From Bacteroides sp. (GTDB taxonomy: Bacteria; Bacteroidota; Bacteroidia; Bacteroidales; Bacteroidaceae): a stretch of DNA of 26,770 bases. This document shows, in pieces, positions 1-6,688 of the stretch; positions within the stretch are counted from its first letter, which is position 1, and each line of letters begins with the position of its first letter. A program made the translations under genes and the position numbers. Location: the NCBI GenBank assembly GCA_017556595.1, contig JAFYML010000217.1:1-26770 (forward strand), written 5' to 3'. The notes under the pieces are model-generated. The model was not told where the DNA came from, ran no database searches, and saw nothing but the letters and a program-made list of their open reading frames with translations.

Positions 1-889
1 GGTCGGAGTAATGCTGTTCCTTGTAGATAATCATCCAAGTAAAGGTAGAAATAGGGTATGCGCCTATGGCATCGGCATTTGTTATGGAACAACGGGTGTC
101 GGTTGGAATATCTCCCGATGCGGCAGCAGAGATGCTTTCGGCAGATGGCAGAACAAATTCTCCTTGTTGATTCTGAATGCGTGCATAAGGAATATTTTGG
201 GCAAATGCATATTCGGAACCTACATAACCGATAGCGTTCTTGGTCTGCTTAATTACTCCGGCTACGCCTGGATTACCTTTAGCAGCCTGTCCTGACGGGA
301 AGTTTACAGATTTGCCAGCACCATATTTGTCTGCCCACATGGGACTTACTTTACTTAAGTAATCGGTAAATACGAATGTCGTGCCCGAACCATCGGAACG
401 AAATACCGGGAAAATTGCTTCGGCAGGCAGTGTGGCATCGGGATTAAGAGCAACCAAACGAGGGTCGTTCCACATCTTAACCTCACCAGCATATATATCA
501 GCAATAAGTTCACCGTTAAGTTTCAGTTCGTTTACACCTTCCAAGTTATATGCCACAACCACTGCTCCCATACATGTAGGGATGTGAACCACCGGAAGCA
601 TGTCGGCCATCTCTTTGTCTGACAAGAATGCATCACTACCGGCAAAATCAACAATCTTGTCGCGCAGGTTACGCACACCACCACCTGAGCCGATTCCACC
701 GTATGCCACCACATCGCCATTTACTTGGGCATAATTCTCGAATACTACATTGTAGAAGGGGAGGGGGAATGTTGCTCCTGCTCCCGAGAGTTGTTGTGCC
801 TTGCGGCTACCATTACTAGCATTACTACCACAGGCTACCATTGTAAACGCAATGGCCAATGTCACTACTGACTGAAAAATCTTTTTCAT
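1..889 (-). CDS. pstS: Phosphate ABC transporter substrate-binding lipoprotein PstS (3' end beyond window)
   Basis: The reading frame starts at the ATG at 889 and stays open to position 1, so about 296 residues are visible and the C terminus is missing. The N terminus is a lipoprotein signal: MKKIFQ, a hydrophobic stretch, then MVAC-G with Cys20 as the probable lipidated residue. The mature part carries PstS phosphate-binding motifs: SGAGATFP, GIGSGGG, FAGSDAFLS and RSDGSGTTF. In the family these bind inorganic phosphate and deliver it to the PstCAB membrane complex. The gene starts 26 bases after the porin stop, with no clear promoter between, so the two are probably co-transcribed. pstC, pstA, pstB and phoU would be expected beyond the left edge (inference). 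Confidence 0.95.
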   Translation of the reverse strand, partial: MKKIFQSVVTLAIAFTMVACGSNASNGSRKAQQLSGAGATFPLPFYNVVFENYAQVNGDVVAYGGIGSGGGVRNLRDKIVDFAGSDAFLSDKEMADMLPVVHIPTCMGAVVVAYNLEGVNELKLNGELIADIYAGEVKMWNDPRLVALNPDATLPAEAIFPVFRSDGSGTTFVFTDYLSKVSPMWADKYGAGKSVNFPSGQAAKGNPGVAGVIKQTKNAIGYVGSEYAFAQNIPYARIQNQQGEFVLPSAESISAAASGDIPTDTRCSITNADAIGAYPISTFTWMIIYKEQHYSD

Positions 890-915
890 AAAATTCTTTT
901 TTTATAGTTGTTCAG

Positions 916-1896
916 TTAAAAACCAAAATAACAATTCACATACGCATAGTAATTATTCTTTGCACCATCCGCTTTCGGCATGTTCATTCTGAAGTTAGGA
1001 GCAACCTTCACATATTTACCAAGCTTGAATTGTGCTCCGAAAATAGCTGCAGACTCATCCTTTGATATGTTCCAATCGTGTTTGGAGTGCAAATCATCGA
1101 ATCGAGCAAATAATGAAGTCTCTTTTGATAGATTTGCCGAAGCGAATATCGAGTAGCCACTTAGGTCAGTATCTTCCTTGTTTGATACATTTGCCATATA
1201 GTTGTATTCGGCACCAATTGTAAACTCATTGCATTTATAACCTACGAAAGCTGCCAGATTGGTTATGTCCTCTTTATCCTCTTCTCCGCTCTCGTTTATT
1301 CCTCCGTATAAGCGGATCTGTAAGCCATTGAGAGGAGTGAATGTTGCTCCTAAACCATAGTTCAGTCCATCGTTCTTCTGGATCTTCTTGTAGCCCTCAC
1401 CATTTACAATTATCGCGTCAGCTGTTATCCAGTCGGCCAATTTATAGGCAGCAGATAACCCCAAGTCGGCACTGTTGCCAAACTTGTATTGGTCTTGGAA
1501 AGACTTCATAATGTAGCGATAGCCCCAGAACTTTTCTTGAAAATTGAATTGAGTGGTCGAGATAAGACCACCACTAAGAGTGAGATTTCCTGTTTTCCAT
1601 TGTACCATTGCATTTTTAACGTAAGCAATACGTTGGTAATCGGATACGTCAGATGACTTGCCGATATCCATCACGCCTTTCACTGTGAGGCCTTTGCCGA
1701 GATTGTATTCGTAGCCTAAATAAGTGCGTTCCAATTCGAAACCACGATTATCATTCTCGTTGCCAAAGCTGGTGTGGAAGTTCCCGAACACCTGTACGAT
1801 TGCTTTGCCTTTCGGCTCTTCAACTTTACTGTTTTGCGCTTGTGCGCTCATACCGATGCAGGCTAAAATACCTGCCAAGATTAATTTTGTTTTCAT
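916..1896 (-). CDS. Outer-membrane porin, phosphate-selective porin O/P type
   Basis: This 326-residue protein has a clear signal peptide (MKTKLILAGILACIGMSAQA, cleavage before QNSK). Its body alternates polar and aromatic residues as in beta strands and ends in NCYFGF, a terminal aromatic residue typical of outer-membrane barrels. Repeated strand-like blocks such as LNYGLGATFTPLNGLQIRLYGG fit a barrel of the phosphate-selective porin O/P group. Its position directly upstream of pstS and opposite a PhoB/PhoR-like pair supports a role in phosphate entry across the outer membrane. Substrate specificity is inferred from context; the sequence alone supports only a porin. Confidence 0.82.
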   Translation of the reverse strand: MKTKLILAGILACIGMSAQAQNSKVEEPKGKAIVQVFGNFHTSFGNENDNRGFELERTYLGYEYNLGKGLTVKGVMDIGKSSDVSDYQRIAYVKNAMVQWKTGNLTLSGGLISTTQFNFQEKFWGYRYIMKSFQDQYKFGNSADLGLSAAYKLADWITADAIIVNGEGYKKIQKNDGLNYGLGATFTPLNGLQIRLYGGINESGEEDKEDITNLAAFVGYKCNEFTIGAEYNYMANVSNKEDTDLSGYSIFASANLSKETSLFARFDDLHSKHDWNISKDESAAIFGAQFKLGKYVKVAPNFRMNMPKADGAKNNYYAYVNCYFGF

Positions 1897-1926
1897 TGTC
1901 TTTTTATCTGTTTAAATTTGACACCG

Positions 1927-1934
1927 CAAAAGTA
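1927..1934 (-). promoter_or_regulatory. -7 promoter element for the porin-pstS unit
   Basis: Read on the minus strand this is TACTTTTG, matching the Bacteroidota TAnnTTTG -7 element, 31 bases upstream of the porin ATG. No good -33 TTTG lies at the usual spacing, which fits a promoter that needs an activator such as PhoB (inference). Confidence 0.6.
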
Positions 1935-2057
1935 TCGGGATTACATTTCAAGATTATTTCAAAACAGTTAGGCTTTGATTAAATGATTGGTCAGAAGAAA
2001 AATATTACATTTTTATTAAATCTTGTTTTGCGTAGTATTTACTTCGTATTTTCTATC

Positions 2058-2065
2058 TAATTTTG
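2058..2065 (+). promoter_or_regulatory. -7 promoter element for the phoB/phoR-like pair
   Basis: TAATTTTG matches TAnnTTTG and ends 22 bases before the response regulator ATG at 2088. No convincing -33 TTTG is present at the usual distance. Confidence 0.6.
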
Positions 2066-2087
2066 CAGCATATAATGAAATAAGTAT

Positions 2088-2783
2088 ATGGCAACAGAAC
2101 GTATTTTGATAGTTGACGATGAAGAGACACTATGTGAAGTCCTGAAACTTAATCTTGAGAATGAAGGCTACGATGTGGATATCGCTTTCAGTGCGGAACA
2201 AGCGTTGACCTTTGACTTGAAATCCTATTCACTCATCTTACTTGATATTATGATGGGGGAAATTAGCGGAATAAAAATGGCTAAGATGCTAAAAGCAGAT
2301 GTTTCAACAGCCAATGTACCTATTATATTTTGCACAGCACGCGATACAGAAGATGATATGGTTATGGGATTGAATATCGGTGCCGATGATTATATTATGA
2401 AGCCATACACGATTCGCAACGTTATTGCCCGTGTGAAAAGTGTGTTAAGGCGAACTTCTGGGCATAAACTTAATACAGTTGCAGAGAAGCTAAATGTGCT
2501 CAAAGTAGATGGTTTGCAGTTGGATATTGAATTCAAACGTTGTATTGTAGATGGTGAAGAAGTAAAATTAGCTCGCAAGGAATTTGAACTATTGGCTTAC
2601 TTGATACAGCATCGAGGTAAGATTTGCTCTCGCGAACAGATTCTAAGTAGCGTTTGGAGCGACGAAGTGGTAGTACTGGATAGAACCATTGATGTGAATA
2701 TCACCCGCTTACGTTCTAAAATTGGTGCGTATGGTTCGTATATTGTAACTCGTTCAGGTTTTGGTTATGGCTTTCGCGATTAA
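2088..2783 (+). CDS. OmpR/PhoB-family response regulator
   Basis: 231 residues, the usual length for this family. The receiver domain (about residues 4-120) has the acidic pair Asp10-Asp11, the phospho-acceptor Asp53 in LLDIM, Thr83 and Lys105 in MKPY. The C-terminal part (about 135-230) is an OmpR-type winged helix: ARKEFELLAYLIQHRG, then the DRTIDVNITRLRSKIG recognition region and a GFGYGF ending. It would be phosphorylated by the kinase encoded immediately downstream and bind DNA. Divergence from the porin and pstS makes a PhoB-like role in phosphate starvation the best guess. The symbol is left blank because PhoB cannot be separated from other OmpR-type regulators by sequence alone. Confidence 0.93.
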   Translation: MATERILIVDDEETLCEVLKLNLENEGYDVDIAFSAEQALTFDLKSYSLILLDIMMGEISGIKMAKMLKADVSTANVPIIFCTARDTEDDMVMGLNIGADDYIMKPYTIRNVIARVKSVLRRTSGHKLNTVAEKLNVLKVDGLQLDIEFKRCIVDGEEVKLARKEFELLAYLIQHRGKICSREQILSSVWSDEVVVLDRTIDVNITRLRSKIGAYGSYIVTRSGFGYGFRD

Positions 2784-4053
2784 ATTATCCTTTCACAAAC
2801 AGCTCTTTCTGCAACTCATCGCATTCTCCTGGACAATTGTAGTCTGCTTTATCGGATTCCAATACCTACGAGAGAAGGAGTATAAGTCAGAGTTTCTGAG
2901 TGCTCAGTTACAACTATACAATCGGCATCTACTTATAGCTATCGAAGATGGAGAGTCATACGAAGAATACATTGCATCGCATGAGAAGCCTTTTGATGAT
3001 CTCAGAATAACACTCATCACGCTATCGGGAGCTGTTATTTATGATAACACAATTCCTGCCGATTCACTTGGTAATCATAGTAACCGACCTGAGATTGTTG
3101 ATGCTTTGGATAATGGTTCGGGCTATCATATCGGACGCCAATCTAAGAGTGATGGTCGCGAATATTTCTACTCTGCAACACGCGGTAATAGAGTGATAGT
3201 TCGTACTGCTATTCCATATTCAAGTACATTGAAAGACTTGCTCGAAGCCGATTGGTCTTTCCTTATGGTAATGATTTCTATCACGCTATCAATGAGTGTA
3301 ATAGCCTATTTCACCACCCGCAAACTCGGCAAGGATATAGAGCGAGTAAATCATTACGAAGCGGAACAAGAGAAGAATCGCCTGAAACGCCAACTCACAA
3401 ACAATATCAATCACGAATTAAAGACACCTGTTGCTTCCATTCAGGTATGCCTAGAAACATTACTTTCCGGTATTACTTTAAGTGAAGAGAAACGCCAAGA
3501 ACTCATTGAAAGGTGCTATACTAACAATGAACGCCTGAGACGATTATTAGCTGATGTTTCGTTAATTACAAGAATAGAAGATGGAAACGCACTTATCTGC
3601 AAAGAAGAGGTTGTTATCAATGATATATTGTGTGATATTGCCGATGAATTGGAAATGATGCCAGAAAACGAATGTATGACTTTACATACCAGCTTTAACG
3701 AACAAGTAACATTAAACGGCAATCTTTCGCTTATAGGTTCCATTTTCCGTAACCTTACAGAAAATGCAATAGCCTATTCAGAGGGAAAGAACATTTATAT
3801 ATCACTTATCACAAATAATGAGCAAGAATGTAAAATTCGCTTTGAGGATGATGGTTGTGGTGTAGAGGAAAAACAATTATCACGTCTTTTTGAAAGGTTT
3901 TATCGTGTAGATAAAGGCCGATCACGAAAAAAAGGAGGCACTGGACTTGGCCTTTCCATCGTGAAACATGCTGTTCAATTTCATGGTGGCACAATAACCG
4001 CCAGCAATCGTCCAAATGGGGGATTAAGATTTGACTTTGTATTAAAAAAGTAG
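2767..4053 (+). CDS. Membrane sensor histidine kinase, PhoR-like
   Basis: From the ATG at 2767 the protein has 428 residues and overlaps the response regulator by 17 bases, implying coupled translation. A TTG six bases upstream could also serve as start, but ATG is preferred. The first membrane segment lies near residues 11-28, followed by a periplasmic sensor region of roughly 130 residues and a second segment around 163-181 (FLMVMISITLSMSVIAYF). The cytoplasmic part has the HisKA phospho-acceptor His216 in NHELKTP. The HATPase domain has an N box around Asn333 (NLTENA), DDGCGV, LFERFYRVDKGRS and GTGLGLSIVKHAV. It is the cognate kinase of the upstream regulator. Phosphate sensing is inferred from the neighbouring pst genes. 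Confidence 0.9.
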   Translation: MAFAIKLSFHKQLFLQLIAFSWTIVVCFIGFQYLREKEYKSEFLSAQLQLYNRHLLIAIEDGESYEEYIASHEKPFDDLRITLITLSGAVIYDNTIPADSLGNHSNRPEIVDALDNGSGYHIGRQSKSDGREYFYSATRGNRVIVRTAIPYSSTLKDLLEADWSFLMVMISITLSMSVIAYFTTRKLGKDIERVNHYEAEQEKNRLKRQLTNNINHELKTPVASIQVCLETLLSGITLSEEKRQELIERCYTNNERLRRLLADVSLITRIEDGNALICKEEVVINDILCDIADELEMMPENECMTLHTSFNEQVTLNGNLSLIGSIFRNLTENAIAYSEGKNIYISLITNNEQECKIRFEDDGCGVEEKQLSRLFERFYRVDKGRSRKKGGTGLGLSIVKHAVQFHGGTITASNRPNGGLRFDFVLKK

Positions 4054-4208
4054 TTCACATCATACCTAATCTCTCTCATTTCATCACAGAACAATCCGTT
4101 ACTAAATTGCAATATTTGATAACTATTTGCTCAAAATATCCACAATCTTCTAACACGCTCTTTTGCAAAAAACGGCCGTTTTGAGAGAAGCAAAAATCTT
4201 TCTTCTGA

Positions 4209-4380
4209 AATCACGCGGGATTACTGCCGGAATCACGCGGAGTTGTCGCCGTAACCTCGGCGCTTATCGCGGTAATTGCGCGCGATGACGGCAGAAAGTG
4301 CCGCATCTACGGAGGAAATCACGCGGGATCCCGGAAGCAAAGTTTCGAGCTTTCGGCAGAAAGTGCGAAAAAAGCCGAAA
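4209..4380. repeat. GC-rich island of short direct repeats
   Basis: The 10-mer AATCACGCGG occurs at 4209-4218, 4231-4240 and 4317-4326. The 12-mer GGCAGAAAGTGC occurs at 4290-4301 and 4355-4366. The stretch between them is also rich in CGC, CGG and GCG. It contrasts sharply with the AT-rich flanks. An inverted pair TTTCGGC (4351-4357) and GCCGAAA (4374-4380) closes the right end. Function unknown; it looks like a dispersed intergenic repeat module rather than a gene. Confidence 0.6.
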
Positions 4381-4534
4381 AAAGTAAGAATATCCAACAG
4401 ATTTTCGCATAGAATTTTTGTAAAGATTTCGCTATCGTACAATATTACAATGATTTAAATACTTCCCGTTTCGTTTTTCCGCACCACCCTTTACCTTGCA
4501 CCGAAATAGGCGATTCTCGCGCGGTTTGAATATC

Positions 4535-4574
4535 AAAATGTCAAGAGCTGACATTTTGTCAAAATGCCAGCTCT
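4535..4574 (-). terminator. Probable miaB terminator with two overlapping hairpins
   Basis: Two mutually exclusive inverted repeats lie 30 bases past the miaB stop. One pairs 4535-4543 (AAAATGTCA) with 4549-4557. The other pairs 4544-4558 with 4560-4574, arms AGAGCTG plus CATTTTG. In minus-strand RNA the single imperfect position becomes a G-U pair, giving a continuous 15-pair stem. On the plus strand it would be an A-C mismatch. That bias favours a role in the miaB transcript. A long U tract does not follow directly, so termination efficiency is uncertain. Confidence 0.55.
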
Positions 4575-4603
4575 CGATTTATACTAAATTCTTACGGAAA
4601 TAC

Positions 4604-5977
4604 TTAATCTATCGCTTCGCCCTTTAATGTAGCCGAACTACACTCGGTGATGCGAACATTGACAAAATCGCCTATACGATGCTCTCCGCGATCGAACACC
4701 ACTACGCGGTTTTGCTCAGTGCGACCAAACAGTTGGTCTTTGCTGCGTTTCGACACACCCTCTACAAGCACTTCGTAGGTTTTGCCCACACAACGCTCGT
4801 TGGCTTCGGCCGAAAGACGGTTTTGCAAAGCAATGATTTCGTTCAGACGACGAATCTTCACCTCTTCGGGTATATCGTCGGGGAGGTGCTTGCTGGCATG
4901 TGTACCGGGACGTTCGCTATACTTAAACATAAAGGCGGCATCGTAAGCACAAACCTCCATCAACGAAAGCGATTGTTGGTGGTCTTCCTCTGTCTCGCTA
5001 TGGAAACCGGAGAAGATGTCGGTTGACAATCCGCAATCTGGAATGATGCGACGAATAGCATCGACACGTTCAAGATACCATTCGCGGTCGTATTTACGAT
5101 TCATTAGTTTCAAAATGCGCGAACTACCACTTTGCACCGGTAGGTGAATGTGTCGGCAAACATTGGGTTCTTCGACAATCACTTGCAAGGTTTCGTCGCT
5201 CATATCTTTAGGATGGGAGGTGGTGAAACGCACACGCATACTAGGCACTGCACGCGCCACCATGCGCAATAGAGTAGGGAAGGTAATAGTGCTTCCATCG
5301 GGCGATTGGAAACGATAGGAATTGACATTTTGTCCCAATAAGGTAAGTTCCTTATAACCTTTTTCTTGTAAATCGCGTGCTTCACTCAAGATACTCTCTA
5401 CATCGCGGCTGCGCTCGCGGCCACGTGTATAAGGCACAATGCAATAGGTACAGAAATTGTTACATCCACGCATAATGGATACAAAACCAGAGATGTGATT
5501 GCCGCAAATGCGCGAAGGAATAACATCGCGATAGGTTTCGGTAGTAGAAAGTTCGACATTGATAGCTTTCTCGCCCAATTCGACAGCAGCCATCAATTCG
5601 GGCAACGACAGATAAGCATCGGGGCCACAAACCACATCCACACCATGCTCTTGGATAAGTTCATCCTTTACGCGCTCGGCCATACATCCCAACACGCCTA
5701 CAATGATTTTTTTTCCTTTTCGACGCATAGCTTGGAAAAACTCCAAACGATTGAGAATCTTCTGCTCGGCATTATCGCGAATAGAGCATGTATTCATAAA
5801 CACTGCATCGGCCTCGTCCAACGAGTCGGCCAGCGAATAACCGGCCATCTGCATAATCGATGCAACCACTTCACTATCGGCAACGTTCATCTGGCAGCCG
5901 TAAGTCTCGATAAACAATTTCTTGTTTTCGCCTGTTTCAGTTGCGGATTTTAAGTCCGCTCCCATTTTCTCTTCCAT
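4604..5977 (-). CDS. miaB: tRNA-2-methylthio-N6-dimethylallyladenosine synthase MiaB
   Basis: MiaB is a radical SAM methylthiotransferase that modifies A37 of tRNAs reading UNN codons. From the ATG at 5977 the protein has 457 residues. The N-terminal domain has the three cluster cysteines Cys28 (ETYGCQMN), Cys64 (NTCSIRD) and Cys98 (GVLGCMAE). The radical SAM cluster is Cys172, Cys176 and Cys179 in RGCNNFCTYC. The C-terminal TRAM-like RNA-binding domain includes EVLVEGVSKRS and the ending ATLKGEAID. A longer frame opens at 6064, but its extra 29 residues are hydrophobic and unlike the family, and a TATCTTTG promoter element at 6016-6009 lies inside them. The 5977 start is therefore preferred. 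Confidence 0.96.
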   Translation of the reverse strand: MEEKMGADLKSATETGENKKLFIETYGCQMNVADSEVVASIMQMAGYSLADSLDEADAVFMNTCSIRDNAEQKILNRLEFFQAMRRKGKKIIVGVLGCMAERVKDELIQEHGVDVVCGPDAYLSLPELMAAVELGEKAINVELSTTETYRDVIPSRICGNHISGFVSIMRGCNNFCTYCIVPYTRGRERSRDVESILSEARDLQEKGYKELTLLGQNVNSYRFQSPDGSTITFPTLLRMVARAVPSMRVRFTTSHPKDMSDETLQVIVEEPNVCRHIHLPVQSGSSRILKLMNRKYDREWYLERVDAIRRIIPDCGLSTDIFSGFHSETEEDHQQSLSLMEVCAYDAAFMFKYSERPGTHASKHLPDDIPEEVKIRRLNEIIALQNRLSAEANERCVGKTYEVLVEGVSKRSKDQLFGRTEQNRVVVFDRGEHRIGDFVNVRITECSSATLKGEAID

Positions 5978-6008
5978 AAAAATAATAAAAATGCTATTAA
6001 TAACGCTG

Positions 6009-6016
6009 CAAAGATA
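6009..6016 (-). promoter_or_regulatory. -7 promoter element for miaB
   Basis: Reads TATCTTTG on the minus strand, an exact TAnnTTTG match, 31 bases upstream of the miaB ATG at 5977. It sits inside the longer open frame and so argues for the shorter start. Confidence 0.65.
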
Positions 6017-6128
6017 ACATTTTGACTTGAAAGATAGGTCGAAAATAGCAAAAATTAGGTACAATTAGCATAAAAATAGCAGATTTCTCTAAATTTTGTT
6101 AATTTGATGAACTTTTTTTCTCAATATA

Positions 6129-6160
6129 TTTGGTGGGTATAAAAATTATGCTCATCTTTG
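6129..6160 (+). promoter_or_regulatory. Promoter driving a small non-coding transcript
   Basis: TTTG at 6129-6132 is separated by 20 bases from CATCTTTG at 6153-6160, one mismatch from TAnnTTTG. This is the standard Bacteroidota -33/-7 arrangement. Transcription would begin near 6166-6168, directed right, with no start codon before the strong terminator at 6213. Confidence 0.55.
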
Positions 6161-6166
6161 CAGCCG

Positions 6167-6246
6167 AAAGAAACATTAGATTTTTTCATAGTTAAGGTTT
6201 AGGTTAAAAGGCAAAGGGGTAGCTGTGAAGCTGCCCTTTTTTATTT
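6167..6246 (+). ncRNA. Putative small RNA or attenuated leader, about 80 nt
   Basis: A promoter at 6129-6160 and an intrinsic terminator at 6213-6246 bracket about 80 bases with no ATG-initiated frame. No rightward protein gene lies upstream that would need this terminator, because miaB runs left. The next gene (start 6322) has its own exact -7 element at 6285-6292. A free-standing small RNA is therefore the simplest reading; an attenuator in front of 6322 is the alternative. I do not recognise an Rfam family. It lacks the conserved SRP core, and is too short for 6S RNA or tmRNA. Confidence 0.45.
6213..6246 (+). terminator. Strong Rho-independent terminator of the putative small RNA
   Basis: The stem GGGTAGCT (6217-6224) pairs with AGCTGCCC (6229-6236) with one G-U pair and a GTGA tetraloop of the GNRA type. 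It is followed by TTTTTT (6237-6242). The preceding AAAG can extend the stem into the U tract. Confidence 0.8.
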
Positions 6247-6284
6247 TTCTCCTAATTATAAGCGTTTAATCGAATTAAAATCTA

Positions 6285-6292
6285 TATCTTTG
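6285..6292 (+). promoter_or_regulatory. -7 promoter element for the small membrane protein gene
   Basis: TATCTTTG matches TAnnTTTG exactly and ends 29 bases before the ATG at 6322. It may also drive the CoA-transferase gene that follows 25 bases after this gene. Confidence 0.6.
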
Positions 6293-6321
6293 TCACACAA
6301 AACGAAACAATAGTGAAAGTT

Positions 6322-6663
6322 ATGGAAGATTGGACTGCCATATTAATTGTTGTCATAGGGATTCTCTTTAGTTTTTTTAAGGCAAAGTTTAAAGATACTG
6401 ATGAATCCGACTTCGAAGAGGAAAAAGCATTCGAAGAAAAACCGGTGATAGTGGTATCCCAACAACAACCGGCAAAAAAAACGAAAGCACCACGGCCGTT
6501 CATCCAACCAAACAAAAACACTGAACGAAAAACAGCTCCAATACCCACACCCATGGAGCAACCAACGATAGAAGAAAATAACGACGACTTCCAAATAAAC
6601 TCGGCCGAAGAGGCGCGAAAAGCAATTATTTGGGGAGAAATCTTACAACGAAAACATTTTTGA
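6322..6663 (+). CDS. Small single-pass membrane protein of unknown function
   Basis: From the ATG at 6322 the protein has 113 residues; a GTG three codons earlier (6313) is possible but less likely. Residues about 4-20 (WTAILIVVIGILFSFFK) form one membrane segment, followed by an acidic and then a Pro/Lys/Gln-rich low-complexity linker. The C-terminal block EEARKAIIWGEILQRKHF looks structured and resembles conserved endings of small Bacteroidales proteins found beside this CoA-transferase, as far as I recall. I do not know a function. Spacing of 25 bases to the next gene suggests co-transcription. Confidence 0.7.
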   Translation: MEDWTAILIVVIGILFSFFKAKFKDTDESDFEEEKAFEEKPVIVVSQQQPAKKTKAPRPFIQPNKNTERKTAPIPTPMEQPTIEENNDDFQINSAEEARKAIIWGEILQRKHF

Positions 6664-6688
6664 ACAATAGGTCTTAAAATAAAACAAA

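Larger units (their letters stand above)
1897..2087. promoter_or_regulatory. Divergent Pho control region with repeated ATTACATTT
   Basis: This 191-base AT-rich gap separates the leftward porin-pstS unit from the rightward two-component pair. It has a -7 element for each direction. The 9-mer ATTACATTT occurs twice in direct orientation, at 1940-1948 and 2004-2012. These are candidate binding sites for the response regulator encoded to the right. That is an inference from position; no Bacteroidota Pho-box consensus was tested. Confidence 0.4.
4054..4603. other. 550-base intergenic region between phoR-like kinase and miaB
   Basis: No credible gene is present. The first part is AT-rich and contains a perfect palindrome AAAACGGCCGTTTT at 4169-4182. 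Positions 4209-4380 form a GC-rich island with short direct repeats, listed separately. The end (4535-4574) has two overlapping inverted repeats next to the miaB stop. Short frames across the island lack codon character and are rejected. Confidence 0.7.

Noticed and set aside
2761..2766. TTG start for the histidine kinase at 2761
   Set aside because: An ATG follows two codons later and adds no loss of domain; TTG starts are uncommon and nothing favours it here.
4209..4326. CRISPR array from the repeated AATCACGCGG
   Set aside because: The repeats are only 10 bases, spacing is irregular (12 and 76 bases), and no cas genes are present.
4276..4458. 60-codon plus-strand frame across the GC-rich repeat island
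   Set aside because: It is created by the repeats, has a lysine-rich composition without domain character, and no promoter element precedes it.
5495..5953. 152-codon plus-strand frame inside miaB
   Set aside because: It is the antisense shadow of miaB, whose motifs are complete on the other strand; the shadow has no recognisable motif.
6167..6246. SRP RNA, 6S RNA or tmRNA at the small transcript
   Set aside because: The conserved SRP core is absent and the element is too short for 6S RNA or tmRNA.
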